From Planctomycetota bacterium (GTDB lineage: Bacteria; Planctomycetota; UBA1135; UBA2386), in contig JADZDL010000018.1 in assembly GCA_020851075.1 (NCBI GenBank), forward strand, positions 1-62,581: a stretch of DNA of 62,581 nt, in the 5' to 3' direction. The notes below the pieces were generated by a model. The model searched no databases and had not been told where the DNA came from. It saw only the letters and a program-made list of their open reading frames with translations. Below are positions 49,799 through 58,739 of the stretch, piece by piece. Positions within the stretch are counted from its first letter, which is position 1. Each line of letters starts with the position of its first letter. The position numbers and the translations under genes are program-made.

Positions 49799-50637
49799 TG
49801 TCGCTCTGGCGGGAAGCTGCGGTGGTGGCCCGGCTCGACTTTGCCGAGGTGCGCCGCTCGCGCTGGCTGATCTTCTGCTTGCTGGTGCACGCGGTCCTGG
49901 CTGGTACGTTCGTGCTCGTGGGGTTGCGCGAGTCTGGCGTGGTCGGGTTCACTGGCATGGGGCGTGCGCTGATGTCGTGGAGCCATGCCCTGCTGTTCCT
50001 TCTGCCCTTGTTGGCCTTGTCGGCGACGGGCCAGGTCGTCAACAGTGCGCGCGATGACGGGTCCCTGGAGCTCCTGCTCAGCAATCCCGTAAGCCGCGCA
50101 GCCTATTTCCTTGGCACGAGTCTCGTGCGTGTGCTGGCTCTCGTACTGCCCCTGTTGGTCGCCATGCCAGTAATGGCTCTGGTCGGCACCGTGGCCTTCG
50201 GCCAACAGGTTCCATGGGGATTCCTGGTGCGCGGGATGGCAGTGAGCACCTCACTCTTGCTGTGTTTCGTCGCCATCGGTCTCCTGATCTCGGTCATGGT
50301 GCGCAACCAGGCGAAGGCATTGATGCTCACGATCCTGGTCTGGATCGCTGGTGTAGCGCTGATCGACTTCGGACTGGTGGGGGTGATGCTGCAATGGGAA
50401 CTGCCCCCGCAGGCGGTGTTCGCCTTGGCCGTGATCAATCCCGTGCAGTGCGCGCGCCTCGCGTTGCTCTCGGCGGCGCAGCCTGAACTGTCGACGTTCG
50501 GGCCGGTGGGGTTCTTCCTCGCCAATCGAATCGGGGCCAATGGCCTGCTGTTGCTGGGGCTCGGGTGGCCACTGCTGCTCGGTGTCACGGCATGGGTTTG
50601 GAGTCTTGCGTCGTTCCGGCGTCGCGACCTCTTGTGA
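49798..50637 (+). CDS. nosY: NosY-type ABC transporter permease
   Basis: 279 residues, six predicted helices (ABC-2 type). It starts at ATG 49798 after GGAGGCAAGTG; a frame open upstream lies inside nosL. Segments LLALSATGQVVNSARDDGSL and LELLLSNPVSRAAYFLGTSL are the family's ABC-2 coupling region. It pairs with NosF. Overlap with nosL is one base. Confidence 0.92.
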   Translation: MSLWREAAVVARLDFAEVRRSRWLIFCLLVHAVLAGTFVLVGLRESGVVGFTGMGRALMSWSHALLFLLPLLALSATGQVVNSARDDGSLELLLSNPVSRAAYFLGTSLVRVLALVLPLLVAMPVMALVGTVAFGQQVPWGFLVRGMAVSTSLLLCFVAIGLLISVMVRNQAKALMLTILVWIAGVALIDFGLVGVMLQWELPPQAVFALAVINPVQCARLALLSAAQPELSTFGPVGFFLANRIGANGLLLLGLGWPLLLGVTAWVWSLASFRRRDLL

Positions 50638-50649
50638 GTGGAGAAGACG

Positions 50650-51297
50650 ATGCGAAAAACAGCTGACAGCTTCTGGGAGTTTCTCGACATTCCGCTGCGC
50701 GGCGGAGCCCGCATTCTGTTGGTAGTCTTGATCGTTCCGCTGCTGCTGAGCTTTGCTTTCCCGCTGTGGCGGATCAGCATGAAGGCCCCGCAGTATCCCA
50801 AGGGTCTCACCATGGACGTCTACTCGTACCAGCTCGTTGGCGGCAACGACGGGCACGACGTCGAGGAGATCAACATGCTGAACCACTACATCGGCATGCA
50901 CGCGATCACTCGCGAGGAGCTGCGCGATCTCGACTGGATGCCGTTTGGCCTGATCGCGATGGCTTTGCTGGCGCTGCGTGCGGCCCTCATCGGCAACGTG
51001 CGGACGATGATCGATCTGTCGATGATCGCGGCTTACATCTCACTGGTCGCGTTTGGGCGATTTGTCTACATGCTCTGGGACTTCGGGCACCACCTCGCGC
51101 CAAAGGCGCCCGTGAAGGTGGAGCCGTTCATGCCCGTCGTATTCGGCAGCAAACAGATCGCGAACTTCATGACGCACAGCATGCCGCAGATGGGTTCGTT
51201 CCTGATGGGAGTGTTCACGATGGGCATCTGGGGCATCACCCTGTTCTACCTGTGGCGGGGCCGGCGGGATTCGTGGCCGCTTACGCATCCGGCATGA
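50650..51297 (+). CDS. Membrane protein linked to the nos cluster, possibly NosB-like
   Basis: 215 residues from ATG 50650, which has GGAG about 8 bp upstream; a GTG at 50638 would add four residues. Four hydrophobic segments: about 22-42, 99-115, 124-142 and 182-203. Loops have a conserved look: FPLWRISMKAPQYPKGLTMD and then INMLNHYIGMHAI (about 78-90). I recall similar proteins in clade II nos clusters, where NosB is a polytopic membrane protein specific to that clade, but the usual place is right after nosZ. The NosB label is therefore an inference; function is unknown. Confidence 0.7.
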   Translation: MRKTADSFWEFLDIPLRGGARILLVVLIVPLLLSFAFPLWRISMKAPQYPKGLTMDVYSYQLVGGNDGHDVEEINMLNHYIGMHAITREELRDLDWMPFGLIAMALLALRAALIGNVRTMIDLSMIAAYISLVAFGRFVYMLWDFGHHLAPKAPVKVEPFMPVVFGSKQIANFMTHSMPQMGSFLMGVFTMGIWGITLFYLWRGRRDSWPLTHPA

Positions 51298-51340
51298 CCG
51301 GGGAGATGGACATCGGCGGCGGCGTCCTTAGAGTTTGCGC

Positions 51341-52831
51341 ATGAAGAAGACGTGCTTCGCGCTCGCCGTGGTTGGCCTTTCCACGTTGGTGGCTGCCCAA
51401 GAGCAGACCGAGCCTGGGCAGGTGGTCGCCGATCGCGTCATGAAGGGCGGTTGGTTTGAGAAGACCAGGTGGCAGCGCGGCGACGATGGCTCGCTGGAGA
51501 TGCACTACTTCGCGGATGTCGGCGGCTCCATTCCGGACGGACAGTTGCGCTTCAAGCCGGTGCTCGGGGAGAAGCTCGAAAACGGCTTCCAGAACTCCGG
51601 CGCGGTTGGGTTCCTATCGCTGTTCTGCCACGGCAATGGTGACCTGTTGTCGATGACCGATGTGGAATACCACTTCGGCGCGCTTGGCGTCGACACCAGC
51701 GACGTCGGTATGCGGCAGTTCTTGATCGTGCCGCCGCCTTCGTTCGAAGGGCAACGCGGGCGCGCCGAGATGCTCGATCGAATGTTGGCGATCGACGTGC
51801 TCACGCGGCGCAACTGCAAGTCCGCACTCGGCGAACTCAGGGTTCTGGCGGCCAATGAGAAGCTACCGGCAGCGCTTCGCGAGCGGGCGCAGCGGGCCAG
51901 TGCGGTACTGAGTGGTGAGACGAAAGGGACCGAGCGCAAGCGGCTCGACGCGGCCACGCTGAACCTGCCGGCCGCGTTTGACGGCTGCGTTCTTGTCGAT
52001 CACGCGCGGCTGCCGGATCTTGGCTGGCTTACGCCGTTGGGCCGCCGGCTTGGCGCCTTGGTGACGGCGCAGACGATTGTCATGGCGGGTGGCACCATTA
52101 GCCCCGCGATGTGCAATGGTGCGCAGAGCATGTGCGATGTCGTGAGCGAGTTGCCATTTGGTGTAGCGCACCAGTTTGGCAATGTGCGAATCGACCAATC
52201 GCTGCTCGTGATCTCGGCCAAGGCGGATCCGGAGATGCCCGTGGCCTTGTCGTGGCAGGCGGCTGGGGAGTTTGAGGCGGAGTTGCTGAAGAAGGCAGAA
52301 TTGCCCGCCGGCATCGAGAGGAACAACCCCATCTTCGGTGGCAAGCTTGAGGTCGTCGCAGATCGTGTGGTCGCGAGCACTGACGGCAGCGTGGGCAAGC
52401 CACGGCCCGCGATGGTGGAGAAGCTCGGCCTGCTCGAGGATGCGGGTTGTGCGATCCGGGCCATTGTGCCGGCCAACAGCAAGTTGTGGCCGGCGCTCGC
52501 GTTCTTGAAGTTGCCGTCAGCGGAGCGCGCCGAGCTGTGCATCACGTTTGGTGATCCTGGTGTCATCACGCTGCAGGTGCAAACGCGCGACGAGGAGACG
52601 GCGGAGGCGTGGGTTGCCGCCGGCAAGGAAATGCTGGCACAGGCGAAGGCTATGTTCGCGCAGGAACTGCCACCAGTATTTGCGGATAGCCCGGACGTGC
52701 AGCAGCTGCTGGCCGGCCTCTACGCAGCGCAGTTGAGCAGCAAGGATGCCTCGGCGACGGCGCGAATCGAAGTGAAGGGAATGACGCCGGCGAAGATCAA
52801 GGCGCTCTGTGAGCGGCAGTTTCAGTGGTAG
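51341..52831 (+). CDS. Exported protein of unknown function
   Basis: 496 residues. Signal MKKTCFALAVVGLSTLVAAQ from ATG 51341. No catalytic motif or repeats are apparent. Residues 20-130 are beta-rich with LEMHYFADVGGSIPDGQLRF; the middle is helical; the C-terminal 150 residues hold several strands (LCITFGDPGVITLQVQT). It lies 43 bp after the nos membrane gene but shows no link to nitrous-oxide metabolism. Its 3' end overlaps the convergent acetyltransferase by 35 bp. Confidence 0.6.
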   Translation: MKKTCFALAVVGLSTLVAAQEQTEPGQVVADRVMKGGWFEKTRWQRGDDGSLEMHYFADVGGSIPDGQLRFKPVLGEKLENGFQNSGAVGFLSLFCHGNGDLLSMTDVEYHFGALGVDTSDVGMRQFLIVPPPSFEGQRGRAEMLDRMLAIDVLTRRNCKSALGELRVLAANEKLPAALRERAQRASAVLSGETKGTERKRLDAATLNLPAAFDGCVLVDHARLPDLGWLTPLGRRLGALVTAQTIVMAGGTISPAMCNGAQSMCDVVSELPFGVAHQFGNVRIDQSLLVISAKADPEMPVALSWQAAGEFEAELLKKAELPAGIERNNPIFGGKLEVVADRVVASTDGSVGKPRPAMVEKLGLLEDAGCAIRAIVPANSKLWPALAFLKLPSAERAELCITFGDPGVITLQVQTRDEETAEAWVAAGKEMLAQAKAMFAQELPPVFADSPDVQQLLAGLYAAQLSSKDASATARIEVKGMTPAKIKALCERQFQW

Positions 52832-53402
52832 TAGTGGCCTGCCATTCGCGCGAAAGAAGTCCGTACACACATTCGTTTCGCCATTGCCCATCGAGATGAG
52901 TGTACTCGCGAAATAGCGCCTCACGGCGCATGCCGAGCTTCTCCATGAGTCGCCACGAAGGCGTGTTGTCCTCGACGCAGTAGGCAACGACCTTCCGTAC
53001 TGCGATCTCACGGAACAAGAACTCAATAAGCCGCGTGCAGGCCTCCGCGCAGTAGCCGCGGCGGTGGATGTCGGGATGCAGCCGGTAGCCGATCTCCATC
53101 GTCTCGTTGGCGGCCGCGGTAATACGGCAGACGATCAGGCCGAGCATTGCCTCGTTGTCGCGTGTGGTCAGCGCCAATGCCAACCACTCGCCATCGGCGC
53201 CACGCCAGGGCTGCAGCAAGGTTTGCACGCGCGCGCGGATGTCCTCCACCGATTGTGGGTCCCGGATCCAGCGCATGATGCGTCGATCCTGCTCGTGCGC
53301 GATCGCCGCGGGGCCGTCTTCTTCGCGAAGGCGGCGCACGACGAGGCGTTGGGTCTCTAGCCGCAGGTTCGGTGCCAACGCTGCCAGGTGAGGCACATTC
53401 AT
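52797..53402 (-). CDS. GNAT-family (RimJ/RimL-type) N-acetyltransferase
   Basis: 201 residues. LRLETQRLVVRRLREEDGPA opens the protein, MEIGYRLHPDIHRRGYCAEA is acetyl-CoA motif A with R-R-G-Y, and VVAYCVEDNTPSWRLMEKLG then MRREA form motif B with the N-x-x-S-x-x-x-x-x-K-L-G-M signature of RimJ/RimL proteins. Substrate unknown; such enzymes acetylate ribosomal proteins, antibiotics or polyamines. It overlaps the preceding convergent gene by 35 bp at the 3' end. Confidence 0.93.
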   Translation of the reverse strand: MNVPHLAALAPNLRLETQRLVVRRLREEDGPAAIAHEQDRRIMRWIRDPQSVEDIRARVQTLLQPWRGADGEWLALALTTRDNEAMLGLIVCRITAAANETMEIGYRLHPDIHRRGYCAEACTRLIEFLFREIAVRKVVAYCVEDNTPSWRLMEKLGMRREALFREYTHLDGQWRNECVYGLLSREWQATTTTETAAHRAP

Positions 53403-53580
53403 GGTGGCTGGAAGAGTAGCGCGCCCTCCAGTGGATTGTCGTCGGCCGAAAGCGGACCAGACAGGACGGAATCGTCACGTGGTCTGGCTTGCGCTGTCCG
53501 ATGGATGATGCGAGCATCGGCTTGCTATCGACGCGTGCCCCCTGCGTGCGCCGGAGCGCTCCTTACCACCCCGAGGGCTT

Positions 53581-54549
53581 ATGATTCGCATCCTGCCAGC
53601 TGTGTTGTGTCTCGCCGCGGTTGCCATTGCGCAGACTCCAGCCTGTTTTTCGCTGAATGACCTGAACACCACGGTGTCCGGAGGCGTCACGTCCTACGGC
53701 TTTGCTGGGCCGAATACTGGTGCCTACAAGATCACGCCGACGAACTCCTCTGTCGCGTTTTCTGCGCAGCTGTATACCGGCAACACGACGCTCGCGCCGG
53801 GCTTCATGACGCTGGAGATCTGGGATGAGAATCCTGCGACCAATCTGCCGGGCACCCGTCTCGGCGGTGGAACGTGGCAGATTGCGCCAGGTCTTGGCAA
53901 TGCATGGCAGGGGGCAAACCTCGATCAGGTCGTGCCGCTAAACCAGGGCTCAAACTACTGGCTCGTGTGGATCGAGCCCGGCTTCAGCACTCCGCCGACC
54001 GAACCGGGCGGGTTGTCCCAGGTGCCGTATGCGACGCGCAGTGGCACCAACTGGATCCTGCAGGGCAATCAGCCGGCCGTGAAGGCGCGGTTGTTCTGTT
54101 CGTACCAGGACGGCAGCGGTGTGACGACTTACGGCTCGGCATGCGCAAGTGCGACGGGTCGCTATGGCACCGCATTTACGAATGAGACGCCAGCCAACGG
54201 CAACGCCGCCTTCAAGATCGAAGGCAGCGGTTTCGCGGCGGGCACGCTCACGGTGCTGGTTGTTGGATGGGACCCGTTGTTTGTGAGCCAGCCGATTGGT
54301 GGGCTCCCGCTCGGTTGTGAGCAGCACACGGACGTGCTCTCGACGACGATCGGCCTCTCGGGCACGGGCAATGTGCGCGCAAACCTCACGGTGGGCGCGT
54401 CGGGCCATGTGACCTTTGGCTTCCCGATTCCCTCGGACCCGGGCCTCGTCAGCTTGTTCTTCGGGACGCAGATCGCTGGCTACGACACGGGTAACGCGGC
54501 ACCGATTCCGTTCGTGACTTCGAACGCGCTGCGCTTCGTCATTCAGTAA
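53581..54549 (+). CDS. Secreted protein with C-terminal YGSAC-type domain
   Basis: 322 residues. Signal MIRILPAVLCLAAVAIAQ. The N-terminal 160 residues are beta-rich with LEIWDENPATNLPGTRLGGG and SNYWLVWIEPGF, a sequence type that occurs in planctomycete surface proteins. From about 183 a second domain starts YGSACASATGR and ends in FVTSNALRFVIQ. I have seen this domain, with the YG-x-x-C start, at the C-terminus of many secreted planctomycete proteins, but it has no known role. It may be a secretion-tag-like or adhesion domain. Confidence 0.65.
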   Translation: MIRILPAVLCLAAVAIAQTPACFSLNDLNTTVSGGVTSYGFAGPNTGAYKITPTNSSVAFSAQLYTGNTTLAPGFMTLEIWDENPATNLPGTRLGGGTWQIAPGLGNAWQGANLDQVVPLNQGSNYWLVWIEPGFSTPPTEPGGLSQVPYATRSGTNWILQGNQPAVKARLFCSYQDGSGVTTYGSACASATGRYGTAFTNETPANGNAAFKIEGSGFAAGTLTVLVVGWDPLFVSQPIGGLPLGCEQHTDVLSTTIGLSGTGNVRANLTVGASGHVTFGFPIPSDPGLVSLFFGTQIAGYDTGNAAPIPFVTSNALRFVIQ

Positions 54550-54567
54550 GCCGATAGCGCCGGCGGG

Positions 54568-54586
54568 GCAGGCCACTCAGGCCTGC
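54568..54586. terminator. Hairpin between convergent genes
   Basis: GCAGGCC-ACTCA-GGCCTGC, a 7-bp perfect stem with 5-nt loop, spanning the stop of the phosphatase gene and lying 19 bp after the stop of the plus-strand gene. No T-run follows, so it may act as a weak or factor-aided bidirectional terminator. Confidence 0.3.
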
Positions 54587-56154
54587 TGGGCTCCTGCGTT
54601 TCCAGCCTCGACAACAAACGAGGCGGCGCGCTCCATCTTGCCGCCCTGCGTCGTCACCTGGTCGGCGACGAGATAGTCCGCCTGCCACTCCTTGGCCGTC
54701 ACCGTGCAGGCGACATAGCCGCGCTGGCGGTTGTGGAAGCGTAGCCCCGGATTCTGCTCCTGCAGTTTCTCAAAGCCTGGCACCGTCGCGCTGCCGTTGC
54801 CACCACTTGAGATCGAGGTGCCAACGAACTCTGTTGCGACCACGGGATCCTTGCCATCGCGATCGTCGACGCGCAGGTCGTTCACCCAGTTGGAGTGGAT
54901 GTCGCCCGTCAGCACAACCGGGTTTTGGACCTTGCGCTTGGCCAGGAACTGCAGCAGCTGCGCACGTTCGTGCGCGTAGCCTGGCCACTGGTCCATCGAG
55001 TACAGCATCTCGTCCGAGTTCTTCGCGGTGAACCCAACGAGCCCCATCATGACTTGCTGCGCGAGCACGTTCCATGTGGCGCGCGAATCCGCGAGACCGG
55101 TCTTTAGCCAGTCGCGCTGCTTTTGGCCAAGCAACGTATTGTTCGCATCCCGCGCGGCGGCGTTCATCGGGCGGCGACCGTCGCCGTTGGGCTGATCCGT
55201 GCGATACTGGCGCGTGTCGAGCACAAACAACTCGGCGAGGCGTCCAAACGATGCCTTGCGATAGAGTTGCATGTCGGGGCCCTTCGGCAAGGACCGGCGG
55301 CGCAGCGGCATCGCCTCGTAGTAGGCCTGGTAGGCATTGGCGCGCTGCTTCAGGAACTCTGCAGGGTTGCTGTTCTTGCGCTCCGAGATGTCGTTGGCGT
55401 AGTTGTTTTCAAACTCGTGATCGTCCCAGGTCACAAACCACGGGCACTTGCTGTGCATGCCCTGCAGCAGCGGATCACTGCGGTACTGCGCATGGCGAAG
55501 GCGATAGTCGGCGAGCGTAATGAGCTTGCCGCCAGCGTGCTTGCGAACCTGGTTGTCGCGGCCTTTGCCCTCGTAGATGTAGTCGCCGAGATGGAACACG
55601 AGATCGAGTTCCTGCTCCGCCATGTGGCCGTAGGCCGTGTAGAGGCCCGTTTCGTAGTGCTGGCACGAGGCGAAGGCGAAGCGCAGTCGTTCGGGCATCG
55701 AGTCCGCGGCCGGCAATGTGCGCGTGCGGCCGATCGGGCTCGTGGCATCGCCAGCGCGGAAGCGGTACCAGAACCAACGGTCCGCGGGCAGGCCGGTGAC
55801 CTCGACGTGCACGGAGTGCGCGAGTTCTGGCGACGCCGTGGCAGTGCCGCGGGCGAGGATGTCCTTCATGCCATCGTCGCTGGCTATCTCCCACGCGACC
55901 TCGATGGCCTCTTTTGGCATGCCGCCATCCTCGGCCAGCGGGGTAGGCGCAAGACGCGTCCACAGCGCCATACCGTCGCTGCTCGGATCCCCTGACGCAA
56001 CCCCGAGCGTGAACGGGTCATTGCGGAATCGATACGGGGCGGCGCGGTGCCGGGGACCAAACGACGGCAGGATCGGCAGCGCAAACACCGAAGTGGCGCC
56101 GGCGAGGAACGAGCGGCGGTTAGGGCCGGGTGAAGAGGAGGCGTCGTGAGGCAT
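54577..56154 (-). CDS. phoD: PhoD-type alkaline phosphatase/phosphodiesterase
   Basis: 525 residues from ATG 56154. A Tat signal is clear (NRRSFLAGATSVFALPIL), fitting a metal-loaded exported enzyme. The N-terminal domain opens with NDPFTLGVASGDPSSDGMAL and a WTRLAP segment. Catalytic motifs: RFAFASCQHYETGLYTAY, DLVFHLGDYIYE and FVTWDDHEFENNYANDI, all typical of PhoD, which binds Fe and Ca. It likely releases phosphate from diesters or monoesters outside the cell. The longer in-frame start at 56193 would add 13 residues and spoil the signal. Confidence 0.92.
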   Translation of the reverse strand: MPHDASSSPGPNRRSFLAGATSVFALPILPSFGPRHRAAPYRFRNDPFTLGVASGDPSSDGMALWTRLAPTPLAEDGGMPKEAIEVAWEIASDDGMKDILARGTATASPELAHSVHVEVTGLPADRWFWYRFRAGDATSPIGRTRTLPAADSMPERLRFAFASCQHYETGLYTAYGHMAEQELDLVFHLGDYIYEGKGRDNQVRKHAGGKLITLADYRLRHAQYRSDPLLQGMHSKCPWFVTWDDHEFENNYANDISERKNSNPAEFLKQRANAYQAYYEAMPLRRRSLPKGPDMQLYRKASFGRLAELFVLDTRQYRTDQPNGDGRRPMNAAARDANNTLLGQKQRDWLKTGLADSRATWNVLAQQVMMGLVGFTAKNSDEMLYSMDQWPGYAHERAQLLQFLAKRKVQNPVVLTGDIHSNWVNDLRVDDRDGKDPVVATEFVGTSISSGGNGSATVPGFEKLQEQNPGLRFHNRQRGYVACTVTAKEWQADYLVADQVTTQGGKMERAASFVVEAGNAGAQQA

Positions 56155-56231
56155 GCAGAGACCTGGGGTTGGTTGCGCGATGTTGCACGCCAATGCGCAT
56201 GTGCGAGCAGGCTTGCGTGAAGAATTGATGG

Positions 56232-57674
56232 TCAGTGACCGCGGCGGTCGTGGGGCAAGGAGCCTCGCGCTGCGCGCAGATACCCAAACGGCGTCAGATA
56301 CAAGAAGTTGGACACGCGGGACGTGTAGACATCCGCATGCCGTTCGATCTGACGCGCGAGGCGGCTCTTGTCGGCGCCCGCGCGCATCAGTGGCCCCCAG
56401 CGGGCGTGGCCGAGTTCACCAGCGGCGCGCGCCAATGGCGCGATGCGGTGATCGAGGGCTTCACTTTCGCTGCGCAGGGCGCGCAGGCGTTCGTGCAGCG
56501 TGTGGGCATTGGTGGCTGTGCCCGACGGCGGTGCTTCGCGATGGTCGATGCGCAGCAGGGCGAGGCGCAGCGTGGCCTGCTCGTGATCCAGCCGTTCCTT
56601 TTCGTGCATGAGTTGGTTCAACCGCACCTGATCGCCTTCAAATGCCAGCTCGTGCTGCACCTCGTCTTCGAGCTCGCGCAGGATCAACGCCGTGCGCCAG
56701 CGCCGGATCTGGCTCGAGACGTGCACGTCGGCGTAGACGTGATCGCCGACGTAGAGGATGTCCTCACCGTCGACGCCAAAGTGTTCCTGCACGAGTTGCG
56801 CATTGCCGCCGCGGTAGCAGTGGCCATGGCGCAATGGCCCGGTATGGGCATTGGCGCTGACCGCGTCACCGATCACTTCGTGGAAGGGCGCATTGCCGTC
56901 AAAGAACGATGGTTTACGCGCCTGCACGATCACGAGGTCAAACAGACTGCGCCAGTTCGTGCCAGGCAGGAAGCGGTCGAACGCCCAGCTCATCATCGGC
57001 TGCGTGTAGTGCCATTCGCTGTTGGTGGCGAGGAACAGCTTCTTCCCGGCCTGCTTGAGGTCGAGCAGCGTCTGCGCGAGTTCCTCATCGAGGGTCACGA
57101 AGCGCTCGGGCGCCGCGATGATCTCGGCCTTCAGCTGGCCTTCGAGGTGGGCCGCATCCATCGTGCGGCCGACCAATTCGTAGATCGTTCGATAGTCAAG
57201 ATCGCGCGACAGCTTGCCCGCGTCATACAGGTCGACGAGCTGGGCATAGAGGCAGGCTTCGGAGAGCGAGAACAGCGTGTTCAAGAACACCCATCGCTTC
57301 TCGCTGAGGTCGACCCACACCTGGCTATAGGCCTTGCGCTGCACGTCGTGCGTCAGGGTCTGCACGCCGTGCGCGGCCTGCGTGACATAACCAAAGCGGT
57401 TGGCCTTGACGATATTGCCCAGTTGCAGGTCGACGATGAGCCCGCGCGAGAACAGATCAGGGTCGAAGCGCAGGTCGGCGACCGGATGACCATTGGCGAG
57501 CAGGCGCTGTTGCACATGGGCATAAGCGCGCGCTTCCCAGGCCTTCACGTCGTAGTGCACGAGCGTGTAGTCCATGTCGAAGCCGATCGCCTGGATCGAG
57601 CGCATGTTGAGCGTGCGATTGCAGAACACGGCGCGCTCGGGCGGCGGCGCGAAGGCGGGGCGGGTAGGAGTCAT
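56232..57674 (-). CDS. HAD-IG family 5'-nucleotidase
   Basis: 480 residues from ATG 57674. A HAD-type opening GFDMDYTLVHYD carries the nucleophile Asp and general acid. Other motifs are LFLATNSEWHYTQPMMSW (motif II), DLVIVQARKPSFF (motif III) and ILYVGDHVYADV (motif IV), the purine 5'-nucleotidase pattern (HAD-IG, like cytosolic NT5C2). Length is right. It may recycle nucleoside monophosphates such as IMP. It is minus-strand and 71 bp from a divergent secreted-enzyme gene. Confidence 0.92.
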   Translation of the reverse strand: MTPTRPAFAPPPERAVFCNRTLNMRSIQAIGFDMDYTLVHYDVKAWEARAYAHVQQRLLANGHPVADLRFDPDLFSRGLIVDLQLGNIVKANRFGYVTQAAHGVQTLTHDVQRKAYSQVWVDLSEKRWVFLNTLFSLSEACLYAQLVDLYDAGKLSRDLDYRTIYELVGRTMDAAHLEGQLKAEIIAAPERFVTLDEELAQTLLDLKQAGKKLFLATNSEWHYTQPMMSWAFDRFLPGTNWRSLFDLVIVQARKPSFFDGNAPFHEVIGDAVSANAHTGPLRHGHCYRGGNAQLVQEHFGVDGEDILYVGDHVYADVHVSSQIRRWRTALILRELEDEVQHELAFEGDQVRLNQLMHEKERLDHEQATLRLALLRIDHREAPPSGTATNAHTLHERLRALRSESEALDHRIAPLARAAGELGHARWGPLMRAGADKSRLARQIERHADVYTSRVSNFLYLTPFGYLRAARGSLPHDRRGH

Positions 57675-57745
57675 CAGGAGACTGTAACCGGTCGCGGTTC
57701 GATGGGAACGTAGGGATCCGGGGTCATGTTGACTACGATTTGACC

Positions 57746-58729
57746 ATGACCACCTGCGTGCCTGTGGCCGTCCTGGCGTTCGTGTCGTCTGTCGTCGGGG
57801 CAGTCGCGCAAGCGCCCGTGCCCGCTGCGAAGCCGTTGCCACCTTTGCGAGTGTTCCTGCTCGCTGGACAGTCCAACATGGAGGGGCATGGCGTCGTCGA
57901 TCTCGATGACGCGCGCGACTACAACGGCGGCAAAGGCACTTTGGCGACGTTCCTGGCCGATGCGAAGAACGCGAAACAATGGCCGGGACTGCGCGCCGAG
58001 GATGGTTCGTGGGGCGTGCGCGACGATGTGTTCGTGTCGTATCTGCCAGAACACGGCAAGCAGAAGGCCGGGCCGTTATCAGTTGGTTATGCGGTCTACG
58101 ATGACAAACACCATTTTGGGCCGGAACTCGGCATCGGGCGGGCGCTCGGCAATCACTTTGCGGAGCCGGTGCTGCTCATCAAGACGGCGTGGGGTGGCAA
58201 GAGCCTGGCGCTGGACTTTCGGCCGCCGAGTGCGACGGGGGACACCGGGCCTTACTACACGCAGATGATTGCTGAGTACCGCGCCGCGGTGGTGGCCATC
58301 CCCAAGCAGTTTCCGGCCCTTTCCGGGCATACGCCGCGGCTCGAAGGCGTGCTGTGGTTTCAGGGCTGGAATGACGGTTGCGATGACAAAGCCGCTGCCG
58401 AGTACGAACAGAACCTCGTGTTGCTAGCAAAGGACCTGCGCACCGAGTTTGGTGATGCGAAGTTGCCGTTCGTGGTCGGCGAGACCGGGAACATGGACAA
58501 TGAAGTTCTTCGCGGCGCGCAGAAGCGCAGTTGTGAGGACAAGCAAATTGCGGCCGGCGCGCGGTTCGTGCCGACGCGGGAGTTCCTTCGCAATCCCGAA
58601 GATTCGCCCAATACGGGCCACGGGCATCATTGGTTTGGCAACGGCGAGAGTTATCTGCGCATCGGCGACGCGCTTGGGCGCGCGATGATCGAACTGGTGG
58701 ATGCGCGAACGAAGAATGCGGCCAGGTAG
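57746..58729 (+). CDS. Secreted SASA-type (sialate O-acetylesterase-like) SGNH hydrolase
   Basis: 327 residues from ATG 57746. Signal TTCVPVAVLAFVSSVVGAVA. The SGNH motif is LLAGQSNMEGHG with the nucleophile Ser; VLLIKTAWGGKSLAL gives block II; VLWFQGWNDG gives the N block; the C-terminal NTGHGHHWFGNGESYL gives the His. SASA family enzymes remove acetyl groups from sugars. Substrate unknown; a polysaccharide role is plausible. Confidence 0.88.
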   Translation: MTTCVPVAVLAFVSSVVGAVAQAPVPAAKPLPPLRVFLLAGQSNMEGHGVVDLDDARDYNGGKGTLATFLADAKNAKQWPGLRAEDGSWGVRDDVFVSYLPEHGKQKAGPLSVGYAVYDDKHHFGPELGIGRALGNHFAEPVLLIKTAWGGKSLALDFRPPSATGDTGPYYTQMIAEYRAAVVAIPKQFPALSGHTPRLEGVLWFQGWNDGCDDKAAAEYEQNLVLLAKDLRTEFGDAKLPFVVGETGNMDNEVLRGAQKRSCEDKQIAAGARFVPTREFLRNPEDSPNTGHGHHWFGNGESYLRIGDALGRAMIELVDARTKNAAR

Positions 58730-58739
58730 GCCGCGCGCG

